Positions 1 through 9,389 are shown, numbered from the stretch's first letter. The stretch: 64,000 nt of DNA from an uncultured Acetatifactor sp. (GCA_934436435.1 CAKSAN010000010.1:91292-155291), one strand, 5' to 3'. The notes: generated by a model from the letters alone, not told the origin. Numbers and translations: made by a program.

Positions 1-40
1 CAAAAATAGGATTCTTGAGAGAGAAAGCAAGGAGGCAGAA

Positions 41-976
41 GTGAAAAAATATATAGGGAAACGTATCATTACATCTATCTTTACACTTTTGGCGATTTTG
101 CTGGTTTTGTTTATTCTGATGCAGCTGATGCCGGGATCTCCGTTCAATGATGAAAAGTTGAACGCAGATCAGAGGGCAGCGCTTTATACAAAGTATGGAT
201 TGGACCAGCCGATTGTCGTACAATTTTTCAAGTATGTGGGAAATATGCTGAGAGGAGATCTGGGTGTCAGTTATAATATTTCCAAAAACACGCCCATATC
301 CCAGCTGATTCAGACAAGACTTCCCATATCTATCCAGGTCGGAGGCTGTGCCGTACTCATCGGGGCGGTGGTAGGACTTCTGTTGGGACTGGTGGCAGCG
401 CTGAAGCATGACACCATCATAGATTCCCTGGCCACGATCATATCCGTTATCGGTGTATCCGTACCGTCCTATGTGTTTGCACTGGCATTGAGTTATCAGT
501 TCGGCTTCAAACTTAGATGGTTTCCCATGCTGTTCTCACAGCAGGATATTTTCGGGTCCAGTGTATTGCCGAGTATCTCATTATCCATGTTTACCATGGC
601 ATCCATTGCACGATTTACCCGAAGTGAGATGCTGGAAGTGTTGGGCAGTGACTATATGCTGTTGGCAGAGAGTAAAGGAATCTCCGGCGGGGCACTGATC
701 TTCCGTCATGCGCTGCGAAATGCATTGATTCCCATTATCACCGTGCTGGCGCCGCTGATCGTAGATCTGATGACCGGCTCCCTGGTGGTAGAGAAGATCT
801 TCGCCATTCCCGGCGTCGGAAGTCTGCTGGTAACTGCCATTCAGTCCAATGACTATAATGTGGTCATTTCCCTGAGCTTTATTTACTCGGCAATGTATAT
901 CGTAATCATGCTGGTCGTTGATATTCTTTATGGTATTATTGATCCCAGAATCCGACTGGCCAAAAAGGAAGGGTAA
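41..976 (+). CDS. oppB: Oligopeptide/dipeptide ABC transporter permease, OppB/DppB type
   Basis: Inner-membrane permease of a peptide ABC importer; it pairs with the following OppC-like protein to form the channel. The 311-residue length and the N-terminal start (cytoplasmic KKYIGKR, first membrane helix at about residues 9-30, then a large extracytoplasmic loop) are typical of the DppB/OppB family. A BPD_transp_1 region covers about residues 95-305, with five more helices. The GTG start is supported by AGGAGG at 30-35. It is the first of four tightly spaced genes (oppBCDF). No peptide-binding OppA is in the window; it may lie upstream of base 1. The substrate (oligopeptide or dipeptide) cannot be read from the sequence. 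Confidence 0.93.
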   Translation: MKKYIGKRIITSIFTLLAILLVLFILMQLMPGSPFNDEKLNADQRAALYTKYGLDQPIVVQFFKYVGNMLRGDLGVSYNISKNTPISQLIQTRLPISIQVGGCAVLIGAVVGLLLGLVAALKHDTIIDSLATIISVIGVSVPSYVFALALSYQFGFKLRWFPMLFSQQDIFGSSVLPSISLSMFTMASIARFTRSEMLEVLGSDYMLLAESKGISGGALIFRHALRNALIPIITVLAPLIVDLMTGSLVVEKIFAIPGVGSLLVTAIQSNDYNVVISLSFIYSAMYIVIMLVVDILYGIIDPRIRLAKKEG

Positions 977-985
977 GGTGTAGAT

Positions 986-2044
986 ATGACAAGTAAAGCA
1001 ATAACTGCAGAAGCAGCCGCACCTTATATTCCCGTAGATGCGGATTTCAGATTAAAAAACAGTGATGCTATCACCATTGATGAAAACTTCGCGGCACAGA
1101 GTTTCTGGAAGGATGTGTTTATCCGTTTCTTCCGCAAAGCCAGTGCCGTCATCGGACTGGTGCTGATCGTTCTTATCAGCGTACTGGCAGTGGTCGGTCC
1201 CAACATGAATGAATATACCTACTCCGGACAGGAACTGAGCCAGAAGAATCTGGCACCCAGAATTATTGCATTAGAGAAGTTTGGCATTTTCGATGGCAGT
1301 GAAAAAATGAGTACCACCACAGGCACTAAGACTGTGAACAATTACACAGATAAGGGACTGACAGATGTGGAGTATTGGTTCGGCAGTGATAACTTCGGAC
1401 GTGACATCTGGACACGTACCTGGTCAGGAGCGAGAGTATCTCTGATCATTGCAGTGGCGGCGGCCATCATCGATATGGTGATCGGTATGAGTTATGGATT
1501 GATCTCCGGATATTTCGGAGGCAAAGTCGATATGGTCATGCAGCGTTTTCTGGAGATTGCCAACGGTATTCCGAGACTGGTGATCGTGACGCTGCTGTTA
1601 CTGGTATTGCAGCCCGGAATGCTGACCATTATCTTTGCGCTGATGTTAACAGAATGGGTTGGCATGAGCAGAATTGCCCGTGCTGAGATGTTGAAATTAA
1701 AGGAACAGGAATTTGTGCTGGCATCCAGAACATTGGGCGCCGGTAACTTCTTCATTATTTTTAAAGAGGTTCTTCCCAATATCATCGGACCGATCATTAC
1801 ACAGGTAATGTTCTCCATTCCCACGGCCATTTTCACAGAGGCATTCTTAAGTTTCGTGGGACTGGGAATTCCGGTACCCCAGTGTTCCCTGGGATCTCTG
1901 ATCTCAGAAGGCTTTAACAGCTTTACTACGCATCCTTACCAGATCATTCCCCCCATTGTGGTAATGGCGCTTCTGATGTTAAGCTTTAATCTGGTGGCGG
2001 ACGGACTGCGTGAGGCCCTGGATCCTAAGATGAAGGAGATGTAA
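986..2044 (+). CDS. oppC: Oligopeptide/dipeptide ABC transporter permease, OppC/DppC type
   Basis: Second membrane subunit of the peptide importer. An N-terminal cytoplasmic segment (about 45 residues) precedes helix 1 (about 52-70). A periplasm-facing stretch of about 55 residues (about 72-128, containing NEYTYSGQ) separates it from the five-helix BPD_transp_1 core, the usual OppC_N plus permease layout. The EAA-type coupling loop is visible around the residues LASRTLGAGNFFIIFKEVLP. It starts 9 bases after oppB ends and is followed 2 bases later by oppD, so it is surely cotranscribed. Confidence 0.93.
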   Translation: MTSKAITAEAAAPYIPVDADFRLKNSDAITIDENFAAQSFWKDVFIRFFRKASAVIGLVLIVLISVLAVVGPNMNEYTYSGQELSQKNLAPRIIALEKFGIFDGSEKMSTTTGTKTVNNYTDKGLTDVEYWFGSDNFGRDIWTRTWSGARVSLIIAVAAAIIDMVIGMSYGLISGYFGGKVDMVMQRFLEIANGIPRLVIVTLLLLVLQPGMLTIIFALMLTEWVGMSRIARAEMLKLKEQEFVLASRTLGAGNFFIIFKEVLPNIIGPIITQVMFSIPTAIFTEAFLSFVGLGIPVPQCSLGSLISEGFNSFTTHPYQIIPPIVVMALLMLSFNLVADGLREALDPKMKEM

Positions 2045-2046
2045 GA

Positions 2047-3141
2047 GTGGAAAATACAACGAAAGAACAAATTCTGAAAGTACGGGATCTTGATATTACT
2101 TTCCGCACCACAGCAGGCCCGGTACATGCGATTCGCGGTGTCAATATCGACCTAATGAAGGGCCAGACGGTGGCAATCGTAGGAGAATCCGGTTCCGGTA
2201 AATCCGTAACCATGAAGGCGGCTATGGGCATTCTGGCATCCAATGCCACAGTGACCGGCGGAACCATCGAGTTTTCCTATCATCATGCAGATGGCTCTCC
2301 CGAGACCATTAATATTTTGGAAAAAGATAAAAAATGGATCCGCAGGCATATCAACGGCAAACGGATCGCCATGGTGTTCCAGGATCCTATGACCAGCCTG
2401 GATCCGACGATGACCATTGGTAAGCAGATCATGGAAGGCATGATCTGGCATTTTAAAACCCCCAAGAAGGAAGCCTGGGCGAAAGCAGTAGAGCTTTTGA
2501 AGGAAGTAGGTATCGAAGATGCGGAGAAGCGTATGAAGAATTATCCGCACCAATTATCCGGCGGTATGCGGCAGCGTGTAGTCATTGCCATAGCATTGGC
2601 CTGCAACCCGGATCTGCTGATCTGCGATGAACCTACAACGGCACTGGATGTAACGATTCAGGCGAAGATCATTGAGCTGATCCGCAGGGTACAGAAGGAG
2701 AGAGGAATCTCCGTTATCTATATCACCCATGACCTTGGTGTGGTGGCAAAGGTAGCAGACTATGTAAATGTAATGTATGCCGGCAAGATCGTGGAAAAGG
2801 GTACCATCAATGAGGTGTTCTATGATCCGAGACACCCCTACACATGGGGACTTCTGTCCGCTATGCCGGATCTGGATACTTCAGATGAACGACTGTATAC
2901 GATCCCCGGTTCACCGCCCAACCTGCTGCATGAGAAAGAGGGAGACGCATTTGCTCCCCGTAACCGTTATGCGCTGGAGGTGGATGATAAGGCAGAACCG
3001 CCTATGTTCAAAATCACCGATACCCATTATGCGGCTACCTGGCTGTTAGATCCCAGAGCACCCAAAGTGGAGATGCCCAAGGAATTGAAGGAACGCCTGG
3101 AGAGAATGAAGAAGGAGGCAGCACAGTATGAAGGAAAATAA
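2047..3141 (+). CDS. oppD: Oligopeptide ABC transporter ATP-binding protein, OppD type
   Basis: Cytoplasmic ATPase subunit that powers peptide import. Walker A GESGSGKS is at residues 46-53, the signature LSGGMRQR at 170-177, and Walker B LLICDEP at 190-196, followed by a conserved H-loop (ITHDLG). The GTG start uses an AAGGAG inside the end of oppC. The C-terminal oligo_HPY region is present (PGSPPNLL), but the usual pair of cysteines is missing: the motif reads [11 protein letters not shown] where family members often have GCxFAPRCxYA, so a metal cluster at this site is unlikely. It overlaps oppF by 14 bases. Confidence 0.93.
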   Translation: MENTTKEQILKVRDLDITFRTTAGPVHAIRGVNIDLMKGQTVAIVGESGSGKSVTMKAAMGILASNATVTGGTIEFSYHHADGSPETINILEKDKKWIRRHINGKRIAMVFQDPMTSLDPTMTIGKQIMEGMIWHFKTPKKEAWAKAVELLKEVGIEDAEKRMKNYPHQLSGGMRQRVVIAIALACNPDLLICDEPTTALDVTIQAKIIELIRRVQKERGISVIYITHDLGVVAKVADYVNVMYAGKIVEKGTINEVFYDPRHPYTWGLLSAMPDLDTSDERLYTIPGSPPNLLHEKEGDAFAPRNRYALEVDDKAEPPMFKITDTHYAATWLLDPRAPKVEMPKELKERLERMKKEAAQYEGK

Positions 3142-4057
3142 TGCAGCTCCGCTTCTGAAAGTAGAAGGTTTAAAACAGTATTTCCGTGTCAGCGGCAGCT
3201 ACACGGTACACGCTGTGGAGGATGTGTCCTTCGAGATCTATCCCGGAGAGACCTACGGACTGGTCGGAGAGTCCGGTTCCGGCAAATCCACCATTGGCAG
3301 AAGTATTATCCGCCTGTACAATCCAACGGCCGGTAAGATCCTGTTCAATGACAGGGATATCAGCGGCAGACTTGGCAGAGAAGACAACCACATGCTGCGG
3401 ACACAGATGCAGATGATCTTCCAGGATCCTATGGCATCCCTGAATCCCCGTAAAAAGATCGGAGATATCATCGGCGAGGGACTGGATATTCATCATAGTT
3501 ACAAGACGAACGCAGAGCGTGAGGAGAAGATCAAAGCAATTCTGCAGAAGGTAGGACTGGCACCGGAGCATGCCACCAGATATCCCCACCAGTTCTCGGG
3601 AGGACAGAGGCAGCGTGTCGGCATTGCCAGAGCACTGATCATGAATCCGAAGCTGATCATCGCGGATGAATGTATTTCAGCCCTGGATGTATCCATTCAG
3701 GCCCAGGTGGTCAATCTGATGAAAGACATCCAGCAGGAGACCGGTACTGCATATCTGTTCATTGCCCATGATCTGTCCATGGTAAAATATATTTCCGACA
3801 GAATCGGTGTGCTGCATCTGGGACATCTTCTTGAGACAGGCACCACGGAAGAGATCTTCGAAAATCCGATCCATCCATATACGAAGAGTCTGTTGTCAGC
3901 CATTCCCGCACCTAATCCGATCGTGGAGAAACAGCGTACAGCGCTGACTTATGATTACAAGACCTCCGGAATTGATTACAATAAAGGAACTTATCATCTG
4001 GTATCCGGAAAACATTACGTGAAATGTACGGATGAGGAGTTCTCAGTCTGGAAATAG
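3128..4057 (+). CDS. oppF: Oligopeptide ABC transporter ATP-binding protein, OppF type
   Basis: Second ATPase of the importer, working as a heterodimer with OppD. Walker A GESGSGKS is at residues 47-54, the signature FSGGQRQR at 156-163, and Walker B is IIADECISALD; Cys-Ile replaces the commoner Pro-Val, a variant I also associate with clostridial OppF proteins. The C-terminal tail is short (about 40 residues after the oligo_HPY start) and has only one cysteine. The start overlaps the end of oppD, implying translational coupling. A strong terminator follows 9 bases after the stop, closing the opp operon. Confidence 0.93.
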   Translation: MKENNAAPLLKVEGLKQYFRVSGSYTVHAVEDVSFEIYPGETYGLVGESGSGKSTIGRSIIRLYNPTAGKILFNDRDISGRLGREDNHMLRTQMQMIFQDPMASLNPRKKIGDIIGEGLDIHHSYKTNAEREEKIKAILQKVGLAPEHATRYPHQFSGGQRQRVGIARALIMNPKLIIADECISALDVSIQAQVVNLMKDIQQETGTAYLFIAHDLSMVKYISDRIGVLHLGHLLETGTTEEIFENPIHPYTKSLLSAIPAPNPIVEKQRTALTYDYKTSGIDYNKGTYHLVSGKHYVKCTDEEFSVWK

Positions 4058-4066
4058 ACCATTTAA

Positions 4067-4125
4067 GGATCTTCCTTTGTGATAAGGTACAAAAACTTTG
4101 TCGCAAAGGAAGATCCGACTTTTTT
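4067..4125 (+). terminator. Intrinsic terminator of the opp operon
   Basis: A perfect 13-bp inverted repeat, GGATCTTCCTTTG (4067-4079) and CAAAGGAAGATCC (4104-4116), encloses a 24-base loop and is followed by a T-rich run (CTTTTTTG). It separates oppF from the next gene and shows that the open frame running through it is not coding here. Confidence 0.85.
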
Positions 4126-4219
4126 GTCCTGCCTCTATGCCTTGAAGGAAACAGGGAACCGTGCTATAATCAGAAATAACGGAATTTTGTCGAAAGATAG
4201 TTGCCTACGGAGAGAACCC

Positions 4220-5809
4220 ATGAAGAGCAAGCAAAGAAGCATATCCCTGCTGGGATGGATAATAGGTGCACTTTTACTGATATATCTGGGAGTGTTTTGC
4301 TACCTGAATCTGTGCAAATATGCACAGCATGTGGATTCGGATATTGCCGCTGAGGCTTTACTGGCCCGGGAGATCTGGGAGGAGAAGGATATTACCCCCA
4401 ATGACTGGATCTCCAGCACGGAACGCCGGATTATCGGAATGTCTACAGTAGCGGCCCCAATTTACGGGATCACCGGCAGCATGCAGACGGCGGTGGGGAT
4501 TACCTGTATTCTGTTAGGCGCAATTTTGTTGGCGACGTTCTATTTTTTTCTGAGAAAATTATCTTTGAGTAAGATGGCCTCGATCACAGCTTTGCTGGTA
4601 TTATGTGCGTTACCGGTTAACGGTTTTCGCAATGAGGGACAAATGGTTCCCTTTGTGACACTGCTTTTATTCTTGTTTGCAGAGTATTATGTGTTTCATG
4701 GTATCTTTCTTTTTTTAAACATCCTTTTTTATATAAAATTGAGAGAAGAGCGGCAGATGAACCGGAAGACCTTTCTGGCGTGGCTGGTATTGTTTGTTGC
4801 GGCGGTTTTGCTAAACTGTGGCGGACAGAGATGTCTGCAGGTCATTATACTGCCACTGCTTGTAGTGGAGGCAATCGCTTTATTTGCGGAATCGGGACAT
4901 TTTAAGAAAAAGCTGCCGGGAGGGCGTTATCTTGCCACCACCTATGTGGGAAGTCTTGTGATTGCTTTTCTGGTATCCTGTCTGTACGGTGGCAGAGGGG
5001 ACTACGCGGTCTATCTGTTACAGCCCCGGGAGATGGTGGAAAAACTGTTCCTTGCGGTTCCGGCAGCTATTCTGGAGAATTTCGGACTGGCGGGAAATGC
5101 AAAGGTAGGAAGCTTTGCTTCTCTGATGCAGCTCCTTGTCTGGGCCTTCCTGGTCCTGTTGGGATATGGGCTCTGGTATGTGTTCCGGCGGAAAACAGAG
5201 AGTACGGGCAGACAAAAGGATGCACTGACCATCCTGCTTGCTTCTGTTGGAGTGACAGCGTTTATCATTGGAATCACCAGTGCGGAGGCGGCACATTATT
5301 ATTTTTTCATGGCATGGTTTGCAGCCGCTGTTCTGGTAGCGGTGATGGTGGACCACATGTCGGAAGGACAGCCGGTGTTCGCGGGACTGATCCTGGTGGC
5401 GGTAGCTTTGTTTGCAATATTGAATCTGAAATACACCTACTATGATGCGGTCACGACACAGGACAACCTGAAGGAATATCAGGAAGTGGCGGATTATCTG
5501 ACAGAGGCGGGAATCGACTACGGATATGCGGAATTCTGGGATGCGGAGCGGATCAGCCTGATCACGGACGGAGAGGTGACTATGGGACATTCCTATACCA
5601 TGGCCAGTCTGTCGGGGTATTGGTGGCTCACCAGTACCAAATGGTATCCTCCGGCTCTGCCCACGGAAATGCGTACCGCTTATGTCGTGCGGACAGAAAT
5701 GCGGGAAGCCTTCGAACAGCAATTTCCGGAGGGACAAGTACCTTCGCTGGAATATGAGAATGAAAAGCTGGCTGTGTATGTCGGTGACAGGAATTATGTG
5801 GAACTGTAA
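4220..5809 (+). CDS. Multi-pass membrane protein, glycosyltransferase-C-like, function unknown
   Basis: A 529-residue integral membrane protein with a first helix at about residues 11-30 and roughly ten more hydrophobic segments, then a soluble C-terminal stretch of about 120 residues containing WWLTSTKWYPPALP. An Asp-Ser-Asp (DSDIAAEALLAR) right after helix 1 resembles the acidic first-loop motif of GT-C (PMT/ArnT-like) glycosyltransferases that use lipid-linked sugars; this is the main basis for the call. The ATG at 4220 is chosen because an in-frame extension would start inside the preceding terminator and GGAGA lies 7 bases upstream. It is followed 21 bases later by a protein of similar size and topology. 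The acceptor is unknown. Confidence 0.6.
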   Translation: MKSKQRSISLLGWIIGALLLIYLGVFCYLNLCKYAQHVDSDIAAEALLAREIWEEKDITPNDWISSTERRIIGMSTVAAPIYGITGSMQTAVGITCILLGAILLATFYFFLRKLSLSKMASITALLVLCALPVNGFRNEGQMVPFVTLLLFLFAEYYVFHGIFLFLNILFYIKLREERQMNRKTFLAWLVLFVAAVLLNCGGQRCLQVIILPLLVVEAIALFAESGHFKKKLPGGRYLATTYVGSLVIAFLVSCLYGGRGDYAVYLLQPREMVEKLFLAVPAAILENFGLAGNAKVGSFASLMQLLVWAFLVLLGYGLWYVFRRKTESTGRQKDALTILLASVGVTAFIIGITSAEAAHYYFFMAWFAAAVLVAVMVDHMSEGQPVFAGLILVAVALFAILNLKYTYYDAVTTQDNLKEYQEVADYLTEAGIDYGYAEFWDAERISLITDGEVTMGHSYTMASLSGYWWLTSTKWYPPALPTEMRTAYVVRTEMREAFEQQFPEGQVPSLEYENEKLAVYVGDRNYVEL

Positions 5810-5830
5810 GATAAAGATGAGGGAATATCA

Positions 5831-7429
5831 ATGGAAAAAATATATCGTGTAATGCTGGGGATATTTCTTATCTGCCTCATTCCTGTTCTTTTGATTCTGA
5901 GTTACTGGTCCTGTAGATATTCTTATTACGGAACGGTAGATTATAATATGAAAAATCTACTGATAAAGGACAGCACCTGGAAGCATATTATTATTTTTCT
6001 GCTGGCATCTGCCGCTGTATATGTAGCGGATAAACTGCTGGCTGCCCAAAATCGGGTGATGCAGGAAAAAATCTGTATCTGTACATTGCTGATAACCGGT
6101 GTGGCGGCTTTTATTCTGGGAAGCGTATATGTTCTTAAAAATCCATATTATCCCGAAGGAGATCAGATCAATGCCACGGCATTTGCAGCATATTGCCGGG
6201 AGGGCAATTTCATTATGCTGAGTCCGGGGGGATATGTGGGAATGTACCAGCAACAAAAAGGTCTGGGAATATTATATGAGATATTGTTCGGCCTTTTTGG
6301 AGATTTTAACTATACATCTGCAAAGATCCTGCATGTAGTATGGTGGGTGCTTGCAATTCTGGCGGGATACGGTTTCCTGAAACTGAATACGGACAGAGCC
6401 ATATTTAGAATCGTATATTGTATGATGATGCTGGGTTGTATTCCTTTTTTGCTGTATCTGCCATATATCTATGGTGATGTGCTCAGCATCAGCATGGGAC
6501 TGGTATTGTTCTGGGCAGTGTCTGCGTATGAACATTATGGGAATAAGAGGTATATTGTTCTGGCGGCAGGAGCAGCGGGTATCGCTTTGCTTGCCAGGAA
6601 AAATACATGGATCGTACTTATTGCAGTGGGCATTTATGCAGTATTGGCTTGTTTTAAGAAAAAGAAGGGAAAATATCTTCTGGCAGGACTTGCGATTTTA
6701 CTGACGGCAGCATTGACGGTAAAGGCGGTAGATACAATGTATGAATACCGTTCCGGATATCCCAGCGGTATTGGAATCCCAAGTATTCTCTGGATCGCTA
6801 TGGGATTGCAGGAGACGGACGGTATGGCCGGTGTGTACAACCGCTATCAGCAGACCACGTTTGAAAACTATGATTTTCAGCAGGAGGCTGCTGCACAGGA
6901 AGGAAAGGGATATATTCGAGACCGGCTGAAAGAGTTTCAGGGGGATCCATCCATGGCCAGAGACTTTTTTAAGAAAAAACTGGAGGATCAATGGATTGAA
7001 CCGTTATTTTCCAGCCTTAAAGCGACAAAGACTTTTGATATGGATGCAGAAACGCTGCCCTCCGGGATCAACAGTCTGTACTTTGGAAATCTGCATGAAG
7101 TTGTATGGAAGCTGGCAAATTATTACCAGAGCATGGTATATCTGGCGGGACTTGCGCTTGCAGTTACTTTGTGCGGAGCGTGGTGGCGGAAAAAAGACCT
7201 TCCGACAACCTTGTGGCTGCCGTTGATCGGCATGGTGGGAGGTTTTCTGTTCAGCGTGATATGGGAGGCACAGTGCAGATATGTATTTCCGTACTATGTT
7301 TTTTTGATTCTGTATGTACCTATGGGACTTTATGAGATGGGAAAGGTACTTTTCCAGATTCCCAAATACAGAAAGAAGACAACAGAACAGGATCAGACAC
7401 AGGAAGAAAGCTTACGAGAGATCGCCTAA
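5831..7429 (+). CDS. Multi-pass membrane protein, probable GT-C family glycosyltransferase
   Basis: A 532-residue membrane protein with about eleven hydrophobic helices. Loop 1 carries NPYYPEGDQINA, with an acidic Asp in the position expected for a GT-C catalytic residue, and a long hydrophilic loop lies at about residues 300-410. The C-terminal tail is charged (KKTTEQDQTQEES). It sits 21 bases behind a protein of nearly equal length and similar layout, so the two probably form an operon and act on the same glycan or lipid-linked sugar; this is inference. The GAGGGA ribosome site is 7 bases before the ATG. Its 3' end overlaps the convergent tadA gene by 18 bases. Confidence 0.6.
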   Translation: MEKIYRVMLGIFLICLIPVLLILSYWSCRYSYYGTVDYNMKNLLIKDSTWKHIIIFLLASAAVYVADKLLAAQNRVMQEKICICTLLITGVAAFILGSVYVLKNPYYPEGDQINATAFAAYCREGNFIMLSPGGYVGMYQQQKGLGILYEILFGLFGDFNYTSAKILHVVWWVLAILAGYGFLKLNTDRAIFRIVYCMMMLGCIPFLLYLPYIYGDVLSISMGLVLFWAVSAYEHYGNKRYIVLAAGAAGIALLARKNTWIVLIAVGIYAVLACFKKKKGKYLLAGLAILLTAALTVKAVDTMYEYRSGYPSGIGIPSILWIAMGLQETDGMAGVYNRYQQTTFENYDFQQEAAAQEGKGYIRDRLKEFQGDPSMARDFFKKKLEDQWIEPLFSSLKATKTFDMDAETLPSGINSLYFGNLHEVVWKLANYYQSMVYLAGLALAVTLCGAWWRKKDLPTTLWLPLIGMVGGFLFSVIWEAQCRYVFPYYVFLILYVPMGLYEMGKVLFQIPKYRKKTTEQDQTQEESLREIA

Positions 7430-7924
7430 GGCTTTTCTTGCGGCCTTCTCCTGCTTGTTCCGGATGCGGAGTTCCTCGAAAAAGGTCTTCAGCATCTGGC
7501 TGCATTCCGTTTCCAGAATGCCCCGGGTAACCTTCACCTGATGGTTAAACTGGGGCATTTCCAGTATATTCAGGATCGATCCGGCACATCCCGCCTTGGG
7601 ATTCATGCATCCCATCACGACCTCGGGGATTCGGGCCTGCACAATGGCGCCGGCGCACATTTGACAGGGCTCCAGTGTGACATAGAGGGTACATTCTTCC
7701 AGACGCCAGTCGCCGATCACCTTGCTGGCCTTATTGATCGCGGTAATCTCTGCGTGAGCCAGTGTATTTTTATCTGTATTTCTCCGGTTATATCCCCGGC
7801 CGATGATCTTACCCTCGTGCACGATGACACAGCCGATGGGAACTTCCCCCAGAGCATAGGCTTTTTTCGCCTGTTTCAGGGCTTCCTTCATATACTTTTC
7901 TTCCACACTTTTGATCACTGCCAT
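7412..7924 (-). CDS. tadA: tRNA adenosine(34) deaminase
   Basis: Zinc deaminase that converts adenosine to inosine at the wobble position of tRNA-Arg(ACG). The catalytic motif HAE (His57, Glu59) and the zinc ligands PCQMC (Cys87, Cys90) are present, and the overall length (170 residues) fits the bacterial TadA family. The start at 7924 is preferred because AGAAAGG lies 11 bases upstream and homologues begin near EEKYMKEAL; an in-frame ATG at 7966 would add 14 residues. It is transcribed alone on the minus strand, convergent with the membrane-protein gene and divergent from the LacI gene. Confidence 0.93.
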   Translation of the reverse strand: MAVIKSVEEKYMKEALKQAKKAYALGEVPIGCVIVHEGKIIGRGYNRRNTDKNTLAHAEITAINKASKVIGDWRLEECTLYVTLEPCQMCAGAIVQARIPEVVMGCMNPKAGCAGSILNILEMPQFNHQVKVTRGILETECSQMLKTFFEELRIRNKQEKAARKALGDLS

Positions 7925-8022
7925 GGCATCTGCTACCTTTCTGTATCTTTCAATATCCCGGCACATCCTGCTTTGGAAAACCTTTTCTAAAAAAACGCAT
8001 TATATTTCGTAAATGCTGTACA

Positions 8023-8051
8023 TTGACGAAAACGCCGTTAACTTATAGTAT
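8023..8051 (+). promoter_or_regulatory. Promoter for the first LacI regulator
   Basis: TTGACG (8023-8028), 17-base spacer, TAGTAT (8046-8051). It lies about 100 bases upstream of the LacI gene start. Confidence 0.6.
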
Positions 8052-8150
8052 AGAGAATATATGGACAAACGTCAAATGGAACGAGGCCGCAGAACGCTGC
8101 GGTAACGGAGAGAAACGGGCGCAGGGATCTGCGGCCGGAACGGGGGACTT

Positions 8151-9140
8151 ATGGTATCGATCAAAGAAGTTGCAAAACATGCCGGAGTGGCTATTTCCAC
8201 AGTATCCAAGGTCTTGAACGGCTATCCCAATGTCAGTGAAGAGACGAGAAAAAAGGTACAGGAAGCCATCAAGGAGCTGAATTATATTCCGAATTCCATT
8301 GCCGCTGCGCTATCTTCCAAGCAGTTTGGAAGAATCGCGCTGGTGCTGGATCCCAACAGACAGACCCAGGCCATTGACCAGATCTTCATGCAGTATCTGG
8401 TGGGAGCACTGGACAAAGCCAAGGAACTTAACGTGGAGGTAGTGACGATCTTTCCGTCCATGATCGCGGGGATGACGGCGGAAGAGATCACGAGATCTTT
8501 TCTCTCACAGAGTATATCCGGCGTGGTGATCTACGGTATGTCCAAGGAGGACAAGGTGTTGCAGAAGCTGATCCGGGAGAAACAGTTCGCCTGTGTGGTG
8601 GTGGATGCTCCCATTGTCAATGCAAGGACCACATCCATCAGCATCGATCAGGAACAGGCCCAGTATGATGTGGCGAAGAAGACCGTGCTGGATGACAACT
8701 GCAAGCGGGTTCTGTATATTGCGGGCAGGAGAGACGGTTATGTCACGGACCAGAGATTAAAAGGCATGAAGCGTCTGGTGAAGGATCTGGATCTGACCAT
8801 GATGGTACGGCAGGGAGATTTCAGTGAGCTGACGGCGAGAAATGTGGCACTGAAATATGCGAAAAACAAGGATGTGGTAGTCTGTGCCTCGGATCTGATG
8901 GCCATCGGCGCCATGAATGCGCTGATCGATATGGACATTTTCCGTCCGGTGTGCGGTTTCGACGGCATCACCCTGATGGGATATGTCGGCAAACAGATGA
9001 ATACCATAAAACAGGACTTTTACAGTATTTCCAGCAGAGCCGTGGAAGAGGTGCATCAGCTGATGAATGGCGGGGAAGGCCATCAGGTAGTCATGCCCCA
9101 CAGTATCGTGAAAATGTACTATAAGGACATTATCTGTTAA
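8151..9140 (+). CDS. LacI-family transcriptional regulator of the maltodextrin/glycogen locus
   Basis: A 329-residue repressor-type protein. The N-terminal helix-turn-helix IKEVAKHAGVAISTVSKVLN (about residues 4-23) and hinge (NYIPNSIAAAL) are classic LacI, followed by a periplasmic-binding-protein-like effector domain. It lies just upstream of glycogen phosphorylase, whose promoter carries a perfect LacI-type palindrome at 9184-9197, so control of that gene is likely; the effector is probably a maltose-type sugar or sugar phosphate (inference). The 5' leader holds two alternative hairpins. A second LacI gene closes the locus at 16.9 kb. Confidence 0.9.
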   Translation: MVSIKEVAKHAGVAISTVSKVLNGYPNVSEETRKKVQEAIKELNYIPNSIAAALSSKQFGRIALVLDPNRQTQAIDQIFMQYLVGALDKAKELNVEVVTIFPSMIAGMTAEEITRSFLSQSISGVVIYGMSKEDKVLQKLIREKQFACVVVDAPIVNARTTSISIDQEQAQYDVAKKTVLDDNCKRVLYIAGRRDGYVTDQRLKGMKRLVKDLDLTMMVRQGDFSELTARNVALKYAKNKDVVVCASDLMAIGAMNALIDMDIFRPVCGFDGITLMGYVGKQMNTIKQDFYSISSRAVEEVHQLMNGGEGHQVVMPHSIVKMYYKDIIC

Positions 9141-9179
9141 GCTATTTTGCACAAAAAAGCAGGAAAATAAAAGAAAGAC

Positions 9180-9208
9180 TTGCGGAAAACGTTTTCCTAT
9201 GCTATTCT
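9180..9208 (+). promoter_or_regulatory. Promoter of glycogen phosphorylase
   Basis: TTGCGG (9180-9185), 17-base spacer, TATTCT (9203-9208). A 14-bp palindrome fills most of the spacer, which suggests repression by steric block. Confidence 0.6.
9184..9197 (+). promoter_or_regulatory. LacI/CcpA-type operator before glgP
   Basis: GGAAAACGTTTTCC is a perfect 14-bp palindrome with the central CG typical of LacI-family operators. It also resembles a cre site, so CcpA is an alternative binder. Confidence 0.75.
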
Positions 9209-9252
9209 ATGTATTGTAAGAGAACAACATACACAAAATATCGGCATTACGA

Positions 9253-9389
9253 GGGTATGGAGAGCCGAAAAGGGCGGAAATACCCACGGCGCAGCGACAG
9301 GAAGGGTACAGATAGTCGGAAAAGGCGGAAAATACCCAGAGTCCAGTTGAGACAAGGGTATGGGATACCAAAAAGTAAGTATAGTACCC
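9253..9389 (+). repeat. Three tandem ~51-nt GGGTA...TACCC units in the glgP leader
   Basis: Three units start at 9253, 9304 and 9356 (period 51-52). Each begins GGGTA and ends TACCC 33-34 bases later, and the second and third are each preceded by about 18 unpaired bases. Units 1 and 2 also share a CGRAAA and GGCGGAAA interior. In RNA each would close a 5-bp stem. They lie between the glgP promoter and its start codon. The short Lys/Arg-rich open frame across them looks like a by-product. Confidence 0.6.

Noticed and set aside
4079..4219. N-terminal extension of the first GT-C-like protein
   Set aside because: It begins inside the opp terminator; the ATG at 4220 has a ribosome site and a normal membrane-protein N-terminus.
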